The notes: generated from the letters alone by a model not told the origin. A stretch of 64,000 nucleotides of DNA from Candidatus Sedimenticola sp. (ex Thyasira tokunagai) (GCA_037318855.1 CP134874.1:1302598-1366597), one strand, 5' to 3'; positions 15,803 through 25,660 are shown, counted from the stretch's first letter. Numbers and translations: made by a program.

Positions 15803-17625
15803 CGACTATGTGACCTATGAAGCAGATCCCCGCAAAAGGTCACAAAATGATTTCCGGCCACCCTTGATGGTCAGCCAGTAATAGAAGAATACTGAGTTAA
15901 TATTGGCCTCAGATAAACGCGACAGGAACGACAAGGATGTCTGCTTGCGCTGCTCAGCGTCACCAAAAGCCAACCCCGGAAGCCCGCGTATACCAGCGCC
16001 GAAGACCAGAGCGCACGGCAACCTACCAGGCGGTACAGCATCACATGGAGACATGGCTGAGCAATACACGAGAAGCCAACCCGGATTATGACCCCATCCC
16101 CCAGCATGTAGAACGGGATCTGCGAAAGTTCCTGGAGTGCGGGATACTTGCGTATGGCTGCGCCAGGGCCCGCTGCGACGAGTGCGGCGAAGATTTTCTG
16201 ATCGCCTATTCGTGCAAAGGAAGAGGTATCTGCCCCTCCTGTAACACCAAACACATGGCAGAAACAGCAGCTCACCTGGTCGACCATCTCTTCCCACAGG
16301 TGCCGGTAAGGCAGTGGGTGATTACCCTACCGAAGCGGTTACGCTACTACCTTCTCCAGGATGCAGAACTGACCGGTCGTGCCCTGCAAATTGGATTGCG
16401 GGTGATAGAGCGTACCCTGCGTGAGCAGTGCCCCGATGCTCCACCTACAGCCAAATACGGCGGAGTGACCTATATCCACCGTTTTGGCTCATCGCTCAAT
16501 GCCCACCTCCATTTCCATAGCTGCATGATGGATGGTCTTTTCGCCCAAACAGAAGAGGGGCTGCAGTTCTACGAAGCGACTGGATTGAGTGATGAAGTTA
16601 TCCAGCAAGCCCAGAAAAAGATCAGAAAACGGGTATTGCGTCTCTTCGTTCGGCGTGGATTGCTTACATCAGATGATGCTGAACAGATGCAGACATGGCA
16701 GAACGGAGGCGGCTTCTCACTGAATGCAGAGGTAAGGATCGATGGGGCAGACAGACAAGGGCTGGAGCGGCTGTTTCGCTACTGCGCCCGGCCGATATTC
16801 GCCGGAGAACGGCTCTGTTGGCAGGAGCAGGATGAGATGCTTATCTATCACCTACGAAAGCCACAGCATGATGGTCAAACCCTGTTGCGGCTGACCCCGG
16901 CGGAGTTTCTTGACCGGATTGCTACCCTGATACCGCCACCCCGGCGGCATCGGCACCGCTACCATGGGGTACTGGCACCGAATGCACCACTGCGGGAACA
17001 GGTGACAAACAGGGCAGGGCAACCGGTTACCGATGAAAGTGTTGTGAGTGGTGATAAGCCAAAAGCCGGGGTGGATGAGGAGCAGGCGGCCGGATGCCTT
17101 TTTGCTTCGATCTGGGCCATGTTGCTTGCCAGGATCTATGAGATCAATCCACTGGTCTGCCCAAGGTGCGGTGGGGAAATGAGGATTATTGCCTTTATTA
17201 CCGAACTGGAGCCGATCAGGCGTATCCTGCGGCATATCGGGGAGCCGGACAGTGCGCCGGAGATCTCACCTGCCCGTGGGCCACCTGATTTTTTCCTGGA
17301 GTTGGATCAGAGTCAGGCGTGGTCTGATGAAGTAGTTGATCCGGTTCCGGAATTTGAATATGACCAGACGGTGAACTGGTAGCTCTCTGCATCCACGATG
17401 AGTATACAAATTCGCAGGCGTGGTTAAGGCCTGTGCCAAGCCTTCTTGTGCCTCTTTTCCCCAGTTGATGAGTTTTAGGAAGAGACAAGCCCTTTTTTCG
17501 GTATTTTCGGTATCTGGCGGGATATCAGCATAATCACTTCCGCTAAAATCCATGGGGCTGGTGGGTGATACTTCTTCTGAATACCATGATTTTGGTTGAT
17601 TTTATGGGTTGAAATTCCTATCCTT
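15803..17625 (+). mobile_element. IS91-family element, copy 1
   Basis: The right end, gaaattcctatcctt, is shared by all three copies and then diverges, so the boundary is at 17,625. The left end is not sharply fixed. A palindrome tgtgacct...aggtcaca (15,808-15,843) near the effector stop codon fits a terminus-type hairpin. There is no target duplication, as expected for rolling-circle IS91 elements. The element directly adjoins copy 2. Confidence 0.85.
15937..17382 (+). CDS. IS91-family transposase (copy 1)
   Basis: 481 residues. The N-terminal zinc-binding region has CDECGEDFLIAYSCKGRG-CPSCNTKH, followed by the central VITLPKRLRYYL and the HxH-type RFGSSLNAHLHFH. The latter is the metal-binding site of HUH/Y2 rolling-circle transposases. 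The C-terminus has CPRCGGEMRIIAFI. It looks intact. These enzymes mobilise DNA through single-stranded circles and can carry along flanking genes. Confidence 0.95.
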   Translation: MSACAAQRHQKPTPEARVYQRRRPERTATYQAVQHHMETWLSNTREANPDYDPIPQHVERDLRKFLECGILAYGCARARCDECGEDFLIAYSCKGRGICPSCNTKHMAETAAHLVDHLFPQVPVRQWVITLPKRLRYYLLQDAELTGRALQIGLRVIERTLREQCPDAPPTAKYGGVTYIHRFGSSLNAHLHFHSCMMDGLFAQTEEGLQFYEATGLSDEVIQQAQKKIRKRVLRLFVRRGLLTSDDAEQMQTWQNGGGFSLNAEVRIDGADRQGLERLFRYCARPIFAGERLCWQEQDEMLIYHLRKPQHDGQTLLRLTPAEFLDRIATLIPPPRRHRHRYHGVLAPNAPLREQVTNRAGQPVTDESVVSGDKPKAGVDEEQAAGCLFASIWAMLLARIYEINPLVCPRCGGEMRIIAFITELEPIRRILRHIGEPDSAPEISPARGPPDFFLELDQSQAWSDEVVDPVPEFEYDQTVNW

Positions 17626-19063
17626 TTGCGCTGCTCAGCGTCACCAAAAGCCAACCCCGGAAGCCCGCGTATACCAGCGCCGAAGACCAGAGCGCACGGC
17701 AACCTACCAGGCGGTACAGCATCACATGGAGACATGGCTGAGCAATACACGAGAAGCCAACCCGGATTATGACCCCATCCCCCAGCATGTAGAACGGGAT
17801 CTGCGAAAGTTCCTGGAGTGCGGGATACTTGCGTATGGCTGCGCCAGGGCCCGCTGCGACGAGTGCGGCGAAGATTTTCTGATCGCCTATTCGTGCAAAG
17901 GAAGAGGTATCTGCCCCTCCTGTAACACCAAACACATGGCAGAAACAGCAGCTCACCTGGTCGACCATCTCTTCCCACAGGTGCCGGTAAGGCAGTGGGT
18001 GATTACCCTACCGAAGCGGTTACGCTACTACCTTCTCCAGGATGCAGAACTGACCGGTCGTGCCCTGCAAATTGGATTGCGGGTGATAGAGCGTACCCTG
18101 CGTGAGCAGTGCCCCGATGCTCCACCTACAGCCAAATACGGCGGAGTGACCTATATCCACCGTTTTGGCTCATCGCTCAATGCCCACCTCCATTTCCATA
18201 GCTGCATGATGGATGGTCTTTTCGCCCAAACAGAAGAGGGGCTGCAGTTCTACGAAGCGACTGGATTGAGTGATGAAGTTATCCAGCAAGCCCAGAAAAA
18301 GATCAGAAAACGGGTATTGCGTCTCTTCGTTCGGCGTGGATTGCTTACATCAGATGATGCTGAACAGATGCAGACATGGCAGAACGGAGGCGGCTTCTCA
18401 CTGAATGCAGAGGTAAGGATCGATGGGGCAGACAGACAAGGGCTGGAGCGGCTGTTTCGCTACTGCGCCCGGCCGATATTCGCCGGAGAACGGCTCTGTT
18501 GGCAGGAGCAGGATGAGATGCTTATCTATCACCTACGAAAGCCACAGCATGATGGTCAAACCCTGTTGCGGCTGACCCCGGCGGAGTTTCTTGACCGGAT
18601 TGCTACCCTGATACCGCCACCCCGGCGGCATCGGCACCGCTACCATGGGGTACTGGCACCGAATGCACCACTGCGGGAACAGGTGACAAACAGGGCAGGG
18701 CAACCGGTTACCGATGAAAGTGTTGTGAGTGGTGATAAGCCAAAAGCCGGGGTGGATGAGGAGCAGGCGGCCGGATGCCTTTTTGCTTCGATCTGGGCCA
18801 TGTTGCTTGCCAGGATCTATGAGATCAATCCACTGGTCTGCCCAAGGTGCGGTGGGGAAATGAGGATTATTGCCTTTATTACCGAACTGGAGCCGATCAG
18901 GCGTATCCTGCGGCATATCGGGGAGCCGGACAGTGCGCCGGAGATCTCACCTGCCCGTGGGCCACCTGATTTTTTCCTGGAGTTGGATCAGAGTCAGGCG
19001 TGGTCTGATGAAGTAGTTGATCCGGTTCCGGAATTTGAATATGACCAGACGGTGAACTGGTAG
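17609..19063 (+). CDS. IS91-family transposase (copy 2, fused 5' end)
   Basis: 484 residues. The first few codons (MKFLSF from a TTG at the end of copy 1) come from the right end of the preceding element. From CAAQRHQKPT onward it is identical in sequence to copy 1. The catalytic region is complete, so it could work if translated from the TTG, but expression is doubtful. Confidence 0.8.
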   Translation: MKFLSFCAAQRHQKPTPEARVYQRRRPERTATYQAVQHHMETWLSNTREANPDYDPIPQHVERDLRKFLECGILAYGCARARCDECGEDFLIAYSCKGRGICPSCNTKHMAETAAHLVDHLFPQVPVRQWVITLPKRLRYYLLQDAELTGRALQIGLRVIERTLREQCPDAPPTAKYGGVTYIHRFGSSLNAHLHFHSCMMDGLFAQTEEGLQFYEATGLSDEVIQQAQKKIRKRVLRLFVRRGLLTSDDAEQMQTWQNGGGFSLNAEVRIDGADRQGLERLFRYCARPIFAGERLCWQEQDEMLIYHLRKPQHDGQTLLRLTPAEFLDRIATLIPPPRRHRHRYHGVLAPNAPLREQVTNRAGQPVTDESVVSGDKPKAGVDEEQAAGCLFASIWAMLLARIYEINPLVCPRCGGEMRIIAFITELEPIRRILRHIGEPDSAPEISPARGPPDFFLELDQSQAWSDEVVDPVPEFEYDQTVNW

Positions 19064-19306
19064 CTCTCTGCATCCACGATGAGTATACAAATTCGCAGGC
19101 GTGGTTAAGGCCTGTGCCAAGCCTTCTTGTGCCTCTTTTCCCCAGTTGATGAGTTTTAGGAAGAGACAAGCCCTTTTTTCGGTATTTTCGGTATCTGGCG
19201 GGATATCAGCATAATCACTTCCGCTAAAATCCATGGGGCTGGTGGGTGATACTTCTTCTGAATACCATGATTTTGGTTGATTTTATGGGTTGAAATTCCT
19301 ATCCTT
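17626..19306 (+). mobile_element. IS91-family element, copy 2 (tandem, left-end truncated)
   Basis: An exact tandem repeat of the 1681-bp segment 15,945-17,625. It begins at ttgcgctgctcagc inside the transposase start and ends at the common right end. The left terminus and native start codon are therefore missing. This head-to-tail array is a product expected from rolling-circle transposition or slippage between copies. Confidence 0.9.
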
Positions 19307-19424
19307 AGAGACGAAGCAGCGTAGAGAATTGGACAACTATCTTGACAATCGTCGGATATAAGCGAGTCTCTTGTTATCGTAGTTTTGAAATTAACTCACC
19401 GGGTAACGCATTAAGGGGAAGCAG
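19307..19424 (+). promoter_or_regulatory. Shared upstream region of Q-rich effector genes
   Basis: About 118 bases, nearly the same as 56,706-56,823 (reverse strand) in front of the third effector gene. It contains ttgacaatcgtcggatataa, a good -35 candidate (ttgaca), and ends in a ribosome site (aaggggaag). Conservation upstream of two otherwise rearranged genes suggests a common promoter or regulatory input. Confidence 0.55.
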
Positions 19425-20906
19425 ATGCCGGGAACAATCACCGAAGACGATAAGTACTACGCCTACCAGTGGATATGGAAAAAAGTACAAGAGTCAATGA
19501 GAGGGGCACCCACGAGTATCTTTGACGTCGGAAAAGCGTACGAGGCCTACCATGCACTGAGATTCTTCTGGCCCGAGGGGGGAGAAGGCTCAGCTGAAAG
19601 ACTGACAGTTTGGGCCAACAGATATCTTGATGGCTTCCAGTGGCAACAGATGTGGAACTTCATCTTCTCACAAACTGAGCAGGAACTGCAGCTACTGCAG
19701 CTACAGCAACAATCACAACCCGCTTCAAGCAGTTGCCCCTCACTAGCTCAGCAGCAAAATTCCAACGATGCCGGGAGGTCGATTAGTCAAGTGTTGCAGG
19801 ACACTAGTAGGTTGGGGGGGCTGCCAGTGCTTACTTCTAACGATATAGATATGGAGCTGGGGCCTTTGGGGCCTATACAGACGAATCAGCTGATACCACC
19901 GCTCCCACCAGCTCAGCAGCAAAATTCCAACGATGCCGTGAGGTCGTATGATCAAGCGTCGCAGGAAAGGAGTAACTTCATCTTGGAGGAAAGGAGGAAC
20001 CTCCTCTTGGGGGAAATGTTTAATATCAGTGGCGCTGCGTTGAAACCGCAACCCTTACAATCACAACCCGCTTCAAGCAGTTGCCCCTCACTAGCTCAGC
20101 AGCAAAATTCCAACGATGCCGGGAGGTCGATTAGTCAAGTGTTGCAGGACACTAGTAGGTTGGGGGGGCTGCCAGTGCTTACTTCTAACGATATAGATAT
20201 GGAGCTGGGGCCTTTGGGGCCTATACAGACGAATCAGCTGATACCACCGCTCCCACCAGCTCAGCAGCAAAATTCCAACGATGCCGTGAGGTCGTATGAT
20301 CAAGCGTCGCAGGAAAGGAGTAACTTCATCTTGGAGGAAAGGAGGAACCTCCTCTTGGGGGAAATGTTTAATATCAGTGGCGCTGCGTTGAAACCGCAAC
20401 CCTTACAATCACAACCCGCTTCAAGCCGTTTGGCCTCACCAGCTCAGCAGCAAAATTATCTTGCGATCCAACAACCGAATATCCTACGACCACAAACCAC
20501 TTCTATGCTACTGTCCCCTCAACTAGATGAAACACAACAGCAACAACTTCAACCCATTAAAGATAGTGCAGTTGCACTAAATCCGCAGCAACCTCAAGCC
20601 ACTTATCGGGGGAGGGCGGAGCATGACTGGGCTTCTATCACCGACGACCAGTGGCGGACGCTGACGAATCGTCAGATTGCTCAGATCCTGGGTATCGATA
20701 ACCCACGTACTGTGTCGAACTATCGTCTCCGCCATAATCTCCCGAGGGGGCCGATGGATACGAAGTATAACTGGGGTTCTATTACCCGCCACCAGTGGGA
20801 GACGCTGACGAATCGTCAGATTGCTCGGATCCTGGGTTGCAATGACCCAACTATTGTGTGTCATCATCGTCTCCGCCATAATCTCCCGAGGGGGCCGCGG
20901 GGTTGA
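19425..20906 (+). CDS. Q-rich effector-like protein with N-terminal common domain and two HTH-like repeats
   Basis: 493 residues, no known family. Residues 1-85 form a domain shared with two other proteins here (ITEDDKYYAYQWIWKK, AYEAYHALRFFWPEGGEGSA, LTVWANRYL). Residues 90-390 are glutamine/serine/proline-rich, with a 116-residue unit repeated twice. The end holds two repeats of about 47 residues: W-x-SIT-x2-QW-x2-LTNRQIA-x-ILG-x6-V-x3-RLRHNLPRGP, which reads like a small helix-turn-helix. No signal peptide. A DNA-binding effector injected by T6SS is an inference from the SET-domain relative and the PAAR context. Confidence 0.75.
   Translation: MPGTITEDDKYYAYQWIWKKVQESMRGAPTSIFDVGKAYEAYHALRFFWPEGGEGSAERLTVWANRYLDGFQWQQMWNFIFSQTEQELQLLQLQQQSQPASSSCPSLAQQQNSNDAGRSISQVLQDTSRLGGLPVLTSNDIDMELGPLGPIQTNQLIPPLPPAQQQNSNDAVRSYDQASQERSNFILEERRNLLLGEMFNISGAALKPQPLQSQPASSSCPSLAQQQNSNDAGRSISQVLQDTSRLGGLPVLTSNDIDMELGPLGPIQTNQLIPPLPPAQQQNSNDAVRSYDQASQERSNFILEERRNLLLGEMFNISGAALKPQPLQSQPASSRLASPAQQQNYLAIQQPNILRPQTTSMLLSPQLDETQQQQLQPIKDSAVALNPQQPQATYRGRAEHDWASITDDQWRTLTNRQIAQILGIDNPRTVSNYRLRHNLPRGPMDTKYNWGSITRHQWETLTNRQIARILGCNDPTIVCHHRLRHNLPRGPRG
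19710..20405 (+). repeat. 348-bp tandem duplication inside the effector gene
   Basis: Two adjacent units of 348 bp (19,710-20,057 and 20,058-20,405) with the same translated sequence, then the start of a third that diverges after about 20 bases. The length is 116 codons, so the frame is kept. Near identity means a recent event, and it doubles the Q-rich linker. Confidence 0.92.
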
Positions 20907-20933
20907 GAGTGAGGTCGCCGAGGACGCAGAGGT

Positions 20934-21093
20934 ATGACTGAGATTCTTATTCGCACCTGGATGCCGCATTGAAACATCGATGGGGAGGATTCGGACTGAT
21001 CTTACATCCTCTTTTGAGGAGGGACTTTCGCAGATCAAGGCGATTGAAAAAATCCGGCTTGGCCATGGTTACACACGTATTCAGCAGGGCTGA
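20934..21093 (+). pseudogene. Small ORF after effector 1, frameshifted
   Basis: A relative of the 52-codon ORF at 55,084-55,242. Both start atgactgagattctta and end attcagcagggctga. Here cctggatgccgc replaces cctggggccgc, shifting the frame at codon 10. The function is unknown. Its conservation downstream of two effector genes suggests it was part of the same unit. Confidence 0.6.
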
Positions 21094-21106
21094 TAGATTT
21101 GCATAC

Positions 21107-21143
21107 GCTGTCAGCCATGGAGAGCGAGGGCTAATCACTACTA
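21107..21143 (+). repeat. R-element left-end fragment (copy 2)
   Basis: gcatacgctgtcagccatgg, then agagcgagggctaatcac, is the left end of a type A R element, cut off after 37 bases. The same R element at the same position after effector 3 is complete (54,786-55,071). Confidence 0.75.
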
Positions 21144-21532
21144 GTCTGGGCAAGAAACAGAGCGCCTCCGCTTGACGGTGTGTACTGCCAATAACCATCG
21201 AGGCAGTTCCATTTCGGATGGGGCGTGTTCAGATCAAGCTTCATATTCATACTCGTCCCTATAATTACGAAGCCTATTTCTGTGTACGCGGGCTGCGCAC
21301 CAGAAAGCGTATATAGTTCAACGACCGGTTTACCGGAACCCCAGTCCTTGGCGTTGACCGCAACCTGGACCATGGCGCCGCACGCGCCCGTGCAGTGCGG
21401 GTGCGCAAGCAGGTTACTAATCCACACACTATCGGGCATCACCAAAAGCTGCATCACGACTACCGGCACCCAGTCGACTCGGTAAATATAGTACTCTTTA
21501 TTTCCAATCATCCCATCAAAGAAACTGGCCAT
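21131..21532 (-). CDS. Hypothetical protein
   Basis: 133 residues from an ATG with gaaggg upstream. No signal peptide and no recognised domain. It contains a hydrophobic VVVMQLLVM, a cluster HPHCTGACG, and a C-terminal LDGYWQYTPSSGGALF. The last codons overlap the R fragment, so the original C-terminus is altered. Upstream it is cut by DNA carried in with IS91 copy 3. It could be an immunity or effector partner, but nothing in the sequence shows this. Confidence 0.5.
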   Translation of the reverse strand: MASFFDGMIGNKEYYIYRVDWVPVVVMQLLVMPDSVWISNLLAHPHCTGACGAMVQVAVNAKDWGSGKPVVELYTLSGAQPAYTEIGFVIIGTSMNMKLDLNTPHPKWNCLDGYWQYTPSSGGALFLAQTSSD

Positions 21533-21544
21533 GATGCCCTTCGT

Positions 21545-23463
21545 TAGGAGACGCCGAGCACGGCGCTTTGAAAGTTGTGTGTCGAATGGTGCCTGGGTTT
21601 AATCGAGAGCGAGCTAAGGTTGTTGAGCTTGATGATTAGCGACTATGTGACCTATGAAGCAGATCCCCGCAAAAGGTCACAAAATGATTTCCGGCCACCC
21701 TTGATGGTCAGCCAGTAATAGAAGAATACTGAGTTAATATTGGCCTCAGATAAACGCGACAGGAACGACAAGGATGTCTGCTTGCGCTGCTCAGCGTCAC
21801 CAAAAGCCAATCCCGGAAGCCCGCGTATACCAGCGCCGAAGACCAGAGCGCACGGCAACCTACCAGGCGGTACAGCATCACATGGAGACATGGCTGAGCA
21901 ATACACGAGAAGCCAACCCGGATTATGACCCCATCCCCCAGCATGTAGAACGGGATCTGCGAAAGTTCCTGGAGTGCGGGATACTTGCGTATGGCTGCGC
22001 CAGGGCCCGCTGCGACGAGTGCGGCGAAAGATTTTCTGATCGCCTATTCGTGCAAAGGAAGAGGTATCTGCCCCTCCTGTAACACCAAACACATGGCAGA
22101 AACAGCAGCTCACCTGGTCGACCATCTCTTCCCACAGGTGCCGGTAAGGCAGTGGGTGATTACCCTACCGAAGCGGTTACGCTACTACCTTCTCCAGGAT
22201 GCAGAACTGACCGGTCGTGCCCTGCAAATTGGATTGCGGGTGATAGAGCGTACCCTGCGTGAGCAGTGCCCCGATGCTCCACCTACAGCCAAATACGGCG
22301 GAGTGACCTATATCCACCGTTTTGGCTCATCGCTCAATGCCCACCTCCATTTCCATAGCTGCATGATGGATGGTCTTTTCGCCCAAACAGAAGAGGGGCT
22401 GCAGTTCTACGAAGCGACTGGATTGAGTGATGAAGTTATCCAGCAAGCCCAGAAAAAGATCAGAAAACGGGTATTGCGTCTCTTCGTTCGGCGTGGATTG
22501 CTTACATCAGATGATGCTGAACAGATGCAGACATGGCAGAACGGAGGCGGCTTCTCACTGAATGCAGAGGTAAGGATCGATGGGGCAGACAGACAAGGGC
22601 TGGAGCGGCTGTTTCGCTACTGCGCCCGGCCGATATTCGCCGGAGAACGGCTCTGTTGGCAGGAGCAGGATGAGATGCTTATCTATCACCTACGAAAGCC
22701 ACAGCATGATGGTCAAACCCTGTTGCGGCTGACCCCGGCGGAGTTTCTTGACCGGATTGCTACCCTGATACCGCCACCCCGGCGGCATCGGCACCGCTAC
22801 CATGGGGTACTGGCACCGAATGCACCACTGCGGGAACAGGTGACAAACAGGGCAGGGCAACCGGTTACCGATGAAAGTGTTGTGAGTGGTGATAAGCCAA
22901 AAGCCGGGGTGGATGAGGAGCAGGCGGCCGGATGCCTTTTTGCTTCGATCTGGGCCATGTTGCTTGCCAGGATCTATGAGATCAATCCACTGGTCTGCCC
23001 AAGGTGCGGTGGGGAAATGAGGATTATTGCCTTTATTACCGAACTGGAGCCGATCAGGCGTATCCTGCGGCATATCGGGGAGCCGGACAGTGCGCCGGAG
23101 ATCTCACCTGCCCGTGGGCCACCTGATTTTTTCCTGGAGTTGGATCAGAGTCAGGCGTGGTCTGATGAAGTAGTTGATCCGGTTCCGGAATTTGAATATG
23201 ACCAGACGGTGAACTGGTAGCTCTCTGCATCCACGATGAGTATACAAATTCGCAGGCGTGGTTAAGGCCTGTGCCAAGCCTTCTTGTGCCTCTTTTCCCC
23301 AGTTGATGAGTTTTAGGAAGAGACAAGCCCTTTTTTCGGTATTTTCGGTATCTGGCGGGATATCAGCATAATCACTTCCGCTAAAATCCATGGGGCTGGT
23401 GGGTGATACTTCTTCTGAATACCATGATTTTGGTTGATTTTATGGGTTGAAATTCCTATCCTT
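21545..23463 (+). mobile_element. IS91-family element, copy 3, with transduced flanking DNA
   Basis: From 21,640 to 23,463 it matches copy 1. The match extends 95 bases further left, into the last 32 codons of the effector gene at 14,666-15,802 (21,545 corresponds to 15,708). Copy 3 thus carried part of its neighbour with it, the one-ended transposition known for IS91/ISCR elements. The right end is the common tatcctt. Confidence 0.88.
21774..23220 (+). pseudogene. IS91-family transposase (copy 3, frameshifted)
   Basis: Same protein as copy 1 except for one extra A near 22,029 (gcggcgaaagattt instead of gcggcgaagattt) in the zinc-binding region, which splits it into two frames. Two or three silent or conservative changes are also present. 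Presumably non-functional. Confidence 0.9.
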
Positions 23464-23465
23464 TA

Positions 23466-23672
23466 TTGGGATTCAACCCTGCGGTGAGTCGAGATGCTCT
23501 GAAGGCAATGCGAGTGAAAATCCGGAAGTCCCGTTTGCGTAGTCGTACCCATCTATCGTTGAAGGATATTGCCGAATGGCTCAACCCCATTATGCGGGGT
23601 TGGCTAGCTTACTATGGTCGGTTCTACCGTTCAGCGATGTATGCGATTATTCGGCATGTGAATAAGACGTTG
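23466..23672 (+). pseudogene. Upstream part of the intron B reverse transcriptase
   Basis: FNPAVSRDALKAMRVKIRK, LSLKDIAEWLNPIMRGWLAYYGRFYRSAMY, ...HVNKTL: the maturase-specific region of a group II intron RT. It is cut at the left by the end of IS91 copy 3 and at the right by intron A copy II, exactly after NKTL. The continuation is at 11,621. Confidence 0.85.
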
Positions 23673-25649
23673 GCGCGCCAAGCGAAGCTTGGTGCATCTT
23701 GCAGGGTGAAAGTCCCTGTCGGGTAAGGATTAGCCACCCACCCGTATTGAGTGTTGCGCTTGTGGCGGAGTGCGGGGAGAGCAAGCGCTTTCCAGTTACT
23801 GGATGACTATCCACTGACCACCGCATGAACAAAACAGGTGAAGCGTACACAGCGAATCGTATAGGCCATAGGGTGTCCGCGCACCTGAGAGCTGGAATCG
23901 CCTCGACATAAATAACTGTTCCGAGTGATGAGAGCTGTAACGTACTCGAAATCCAAGTGAAGCAACCGAGTTGGCAAGGTTGTGGAGACTCGGCGGGGTT
24001 CTCAAGCTGTGGCATGTACGAAGAGATGTATCGAGAACTTGGGAGACCCTAATGGTTCCCGGCAAAGTGCCGGGTAGGGAAGCCAAGCCGAAAGGTGAGG
24101 CCAACGAAGATTGTTAGGGAGTCGGATCAGCTCATAGTAGTCTGAGATCGGGAGAGCCGGTTGCATGGCGAAGGGGCTGACAGTAATACGTAGCTTGCAA
24201 AGGAAACAACTGCCGGACATGTAGGGCTGGGAAAACAGATGCAAACCTCACTGCAAGCCATAGCCATCAAGGCTGGAGAACGACCGACACACCGTTTTCA
24301 GAACCTCTATAAGGAACTGAATATAGGAATGCTATGGCAGAGCTATGAACGGCTCAACCGAAAAGCAGCCCCCGGTGTGGATGGTCAAACATGGATAGCG
24401 TATCAGGAAGAGCTACTGCCAAGGCTGAATAAGCTGGTCGGTAGATTGAAGGAAGGAAGCTACAAGACACAGTTGATCAAAAGGGTCTACATACCCAAAG
24501 GGAACGGAAAAGAACGCCCACTGGGCATCCCTGCGCTGGAAGACAAGATTGTCCAACAGTCGGCAGCCACACTGCTACAGAGTATCTACGAGTCCGACTT
24601 TCTGGACTGTAGCTATGGCTATCGACCCAAGCGTAGTGCCCATGAAGCGATCCACGGTCTTAACATCAACCTGCAGTACGGTAAATACGGCTATGTCGTG
24701 GAAGCGGACATCAAAGGATTCTTTGATAACGTTAACCACAACTGGATGCTGAAGATGCTCGAACAGCGGATAGATGACAAGGCCTTTCTTGGACTGATCA
24801 GTAAATGGCTCAAAGCGGGGATAATGCAGCCAGACGGGAGAATAGAGCGACCTGAAGAGGGGAACCCCTCAAGGTGGCTTAGCCTCCCCCGTACTGGCAA
24901 ACATCTACCTCCACCATGTGCTGGATATCTGGTTTGAAAAGAGAGTGAAACCGAACCTTAAAGGTGAGGCGCTGCTGGTAAGGTATGCAGATGATTTTGT
25001 CTGTGCGTTTCGCTACCGAGAGGACGCGGAGCGATTTTACCGGACACTGCCGAAGCGATTGGGTAAGTTTGGATTGGAGCTATCACCAGAGAAGACCCGG
25101 TTAATACGATTCAGTCGTTTCCATCCCGGTGGAAAACGGCGGATCTGTTTTTGGGCTTTGAACTGTACTGGGGGCATGATCGCCAAAGGCGACCGCGTCT
25201 ACACCGGAGAACGGCAAAGAAAGAAGTTGGTGCAGGCGGTCAAAGGGATGGGGGAGTGGATTAAGCAGTTTCGCCACCTCCCACTGGCTGACTTCCGCAT
25301 TGCACTGAATCGCCGCCTCCGGGGGCACTATCAATACTTTGGATTGATAGGTAACAGTCGGCAGGTATGGCTTTACTACAAGGAAGTGATCTGAACGTGT
25401 TTATAAGTGGCTGAACAGGCGAAGCCAAAGACGGAGCTACACTTGGGTGGGGTTAAATGAGATGCTGAGGCAACAGGGAATCCTGAAGCCGGAAGTAAGG
25501 AAGCTTAACTTCCCCAGGACATACCTGATATATGAATAGGGACTCCAGCATTGCGCGGGAGTGAGTATTACTGAGGAGCCGGATGCGGTAGTACCGCACG
25601 TCCGGATCTGCATGGGGGCGCTTTGGGTAACCGGGCGTCCTACCATTAC
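23673..25649 (+). mobile_element. Group II intron A, copy II (near full length)
   Basis: 1977 bp from gcgcgcc to ctaccattac, ending in the expected AC. It holds the 5' RNA domains (23,673-24,230), the RT gene, domain V near 25,576-25,609 (gagccggatgcggt/accgcacgtccggatct) and a terminal stem. Two frameshifts break the RT, so it needs help in trans. It sits in the RT gene of intron B (a twintron-like arrangement). Confidence 0.9.
24239..25539 (+). pseudogene. Group II intron RT/maturase (intron A copy II), two frameshifts
   Basis: The order of RT motifs is complete: NRKAAPGVDG, YIPKGNGKERPLGIPALEDKIVQ, YGYRPKRSAHEA, EADIKGFFDNV, GTPQGG-SPVLANIYLHHVLD, RYADDFVCAF, and the maturase region. One extra A at 24,863-24,864 breaks the frame inside GTPQGG, and one extra T near 25,392 (gatctgaacg) ends it before the last 50 residues. 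Each lesion is a single base, so inactivation is recent. Confidence 0.9.
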
Positions 25650-25660
25650 GGGGTAGGGGA

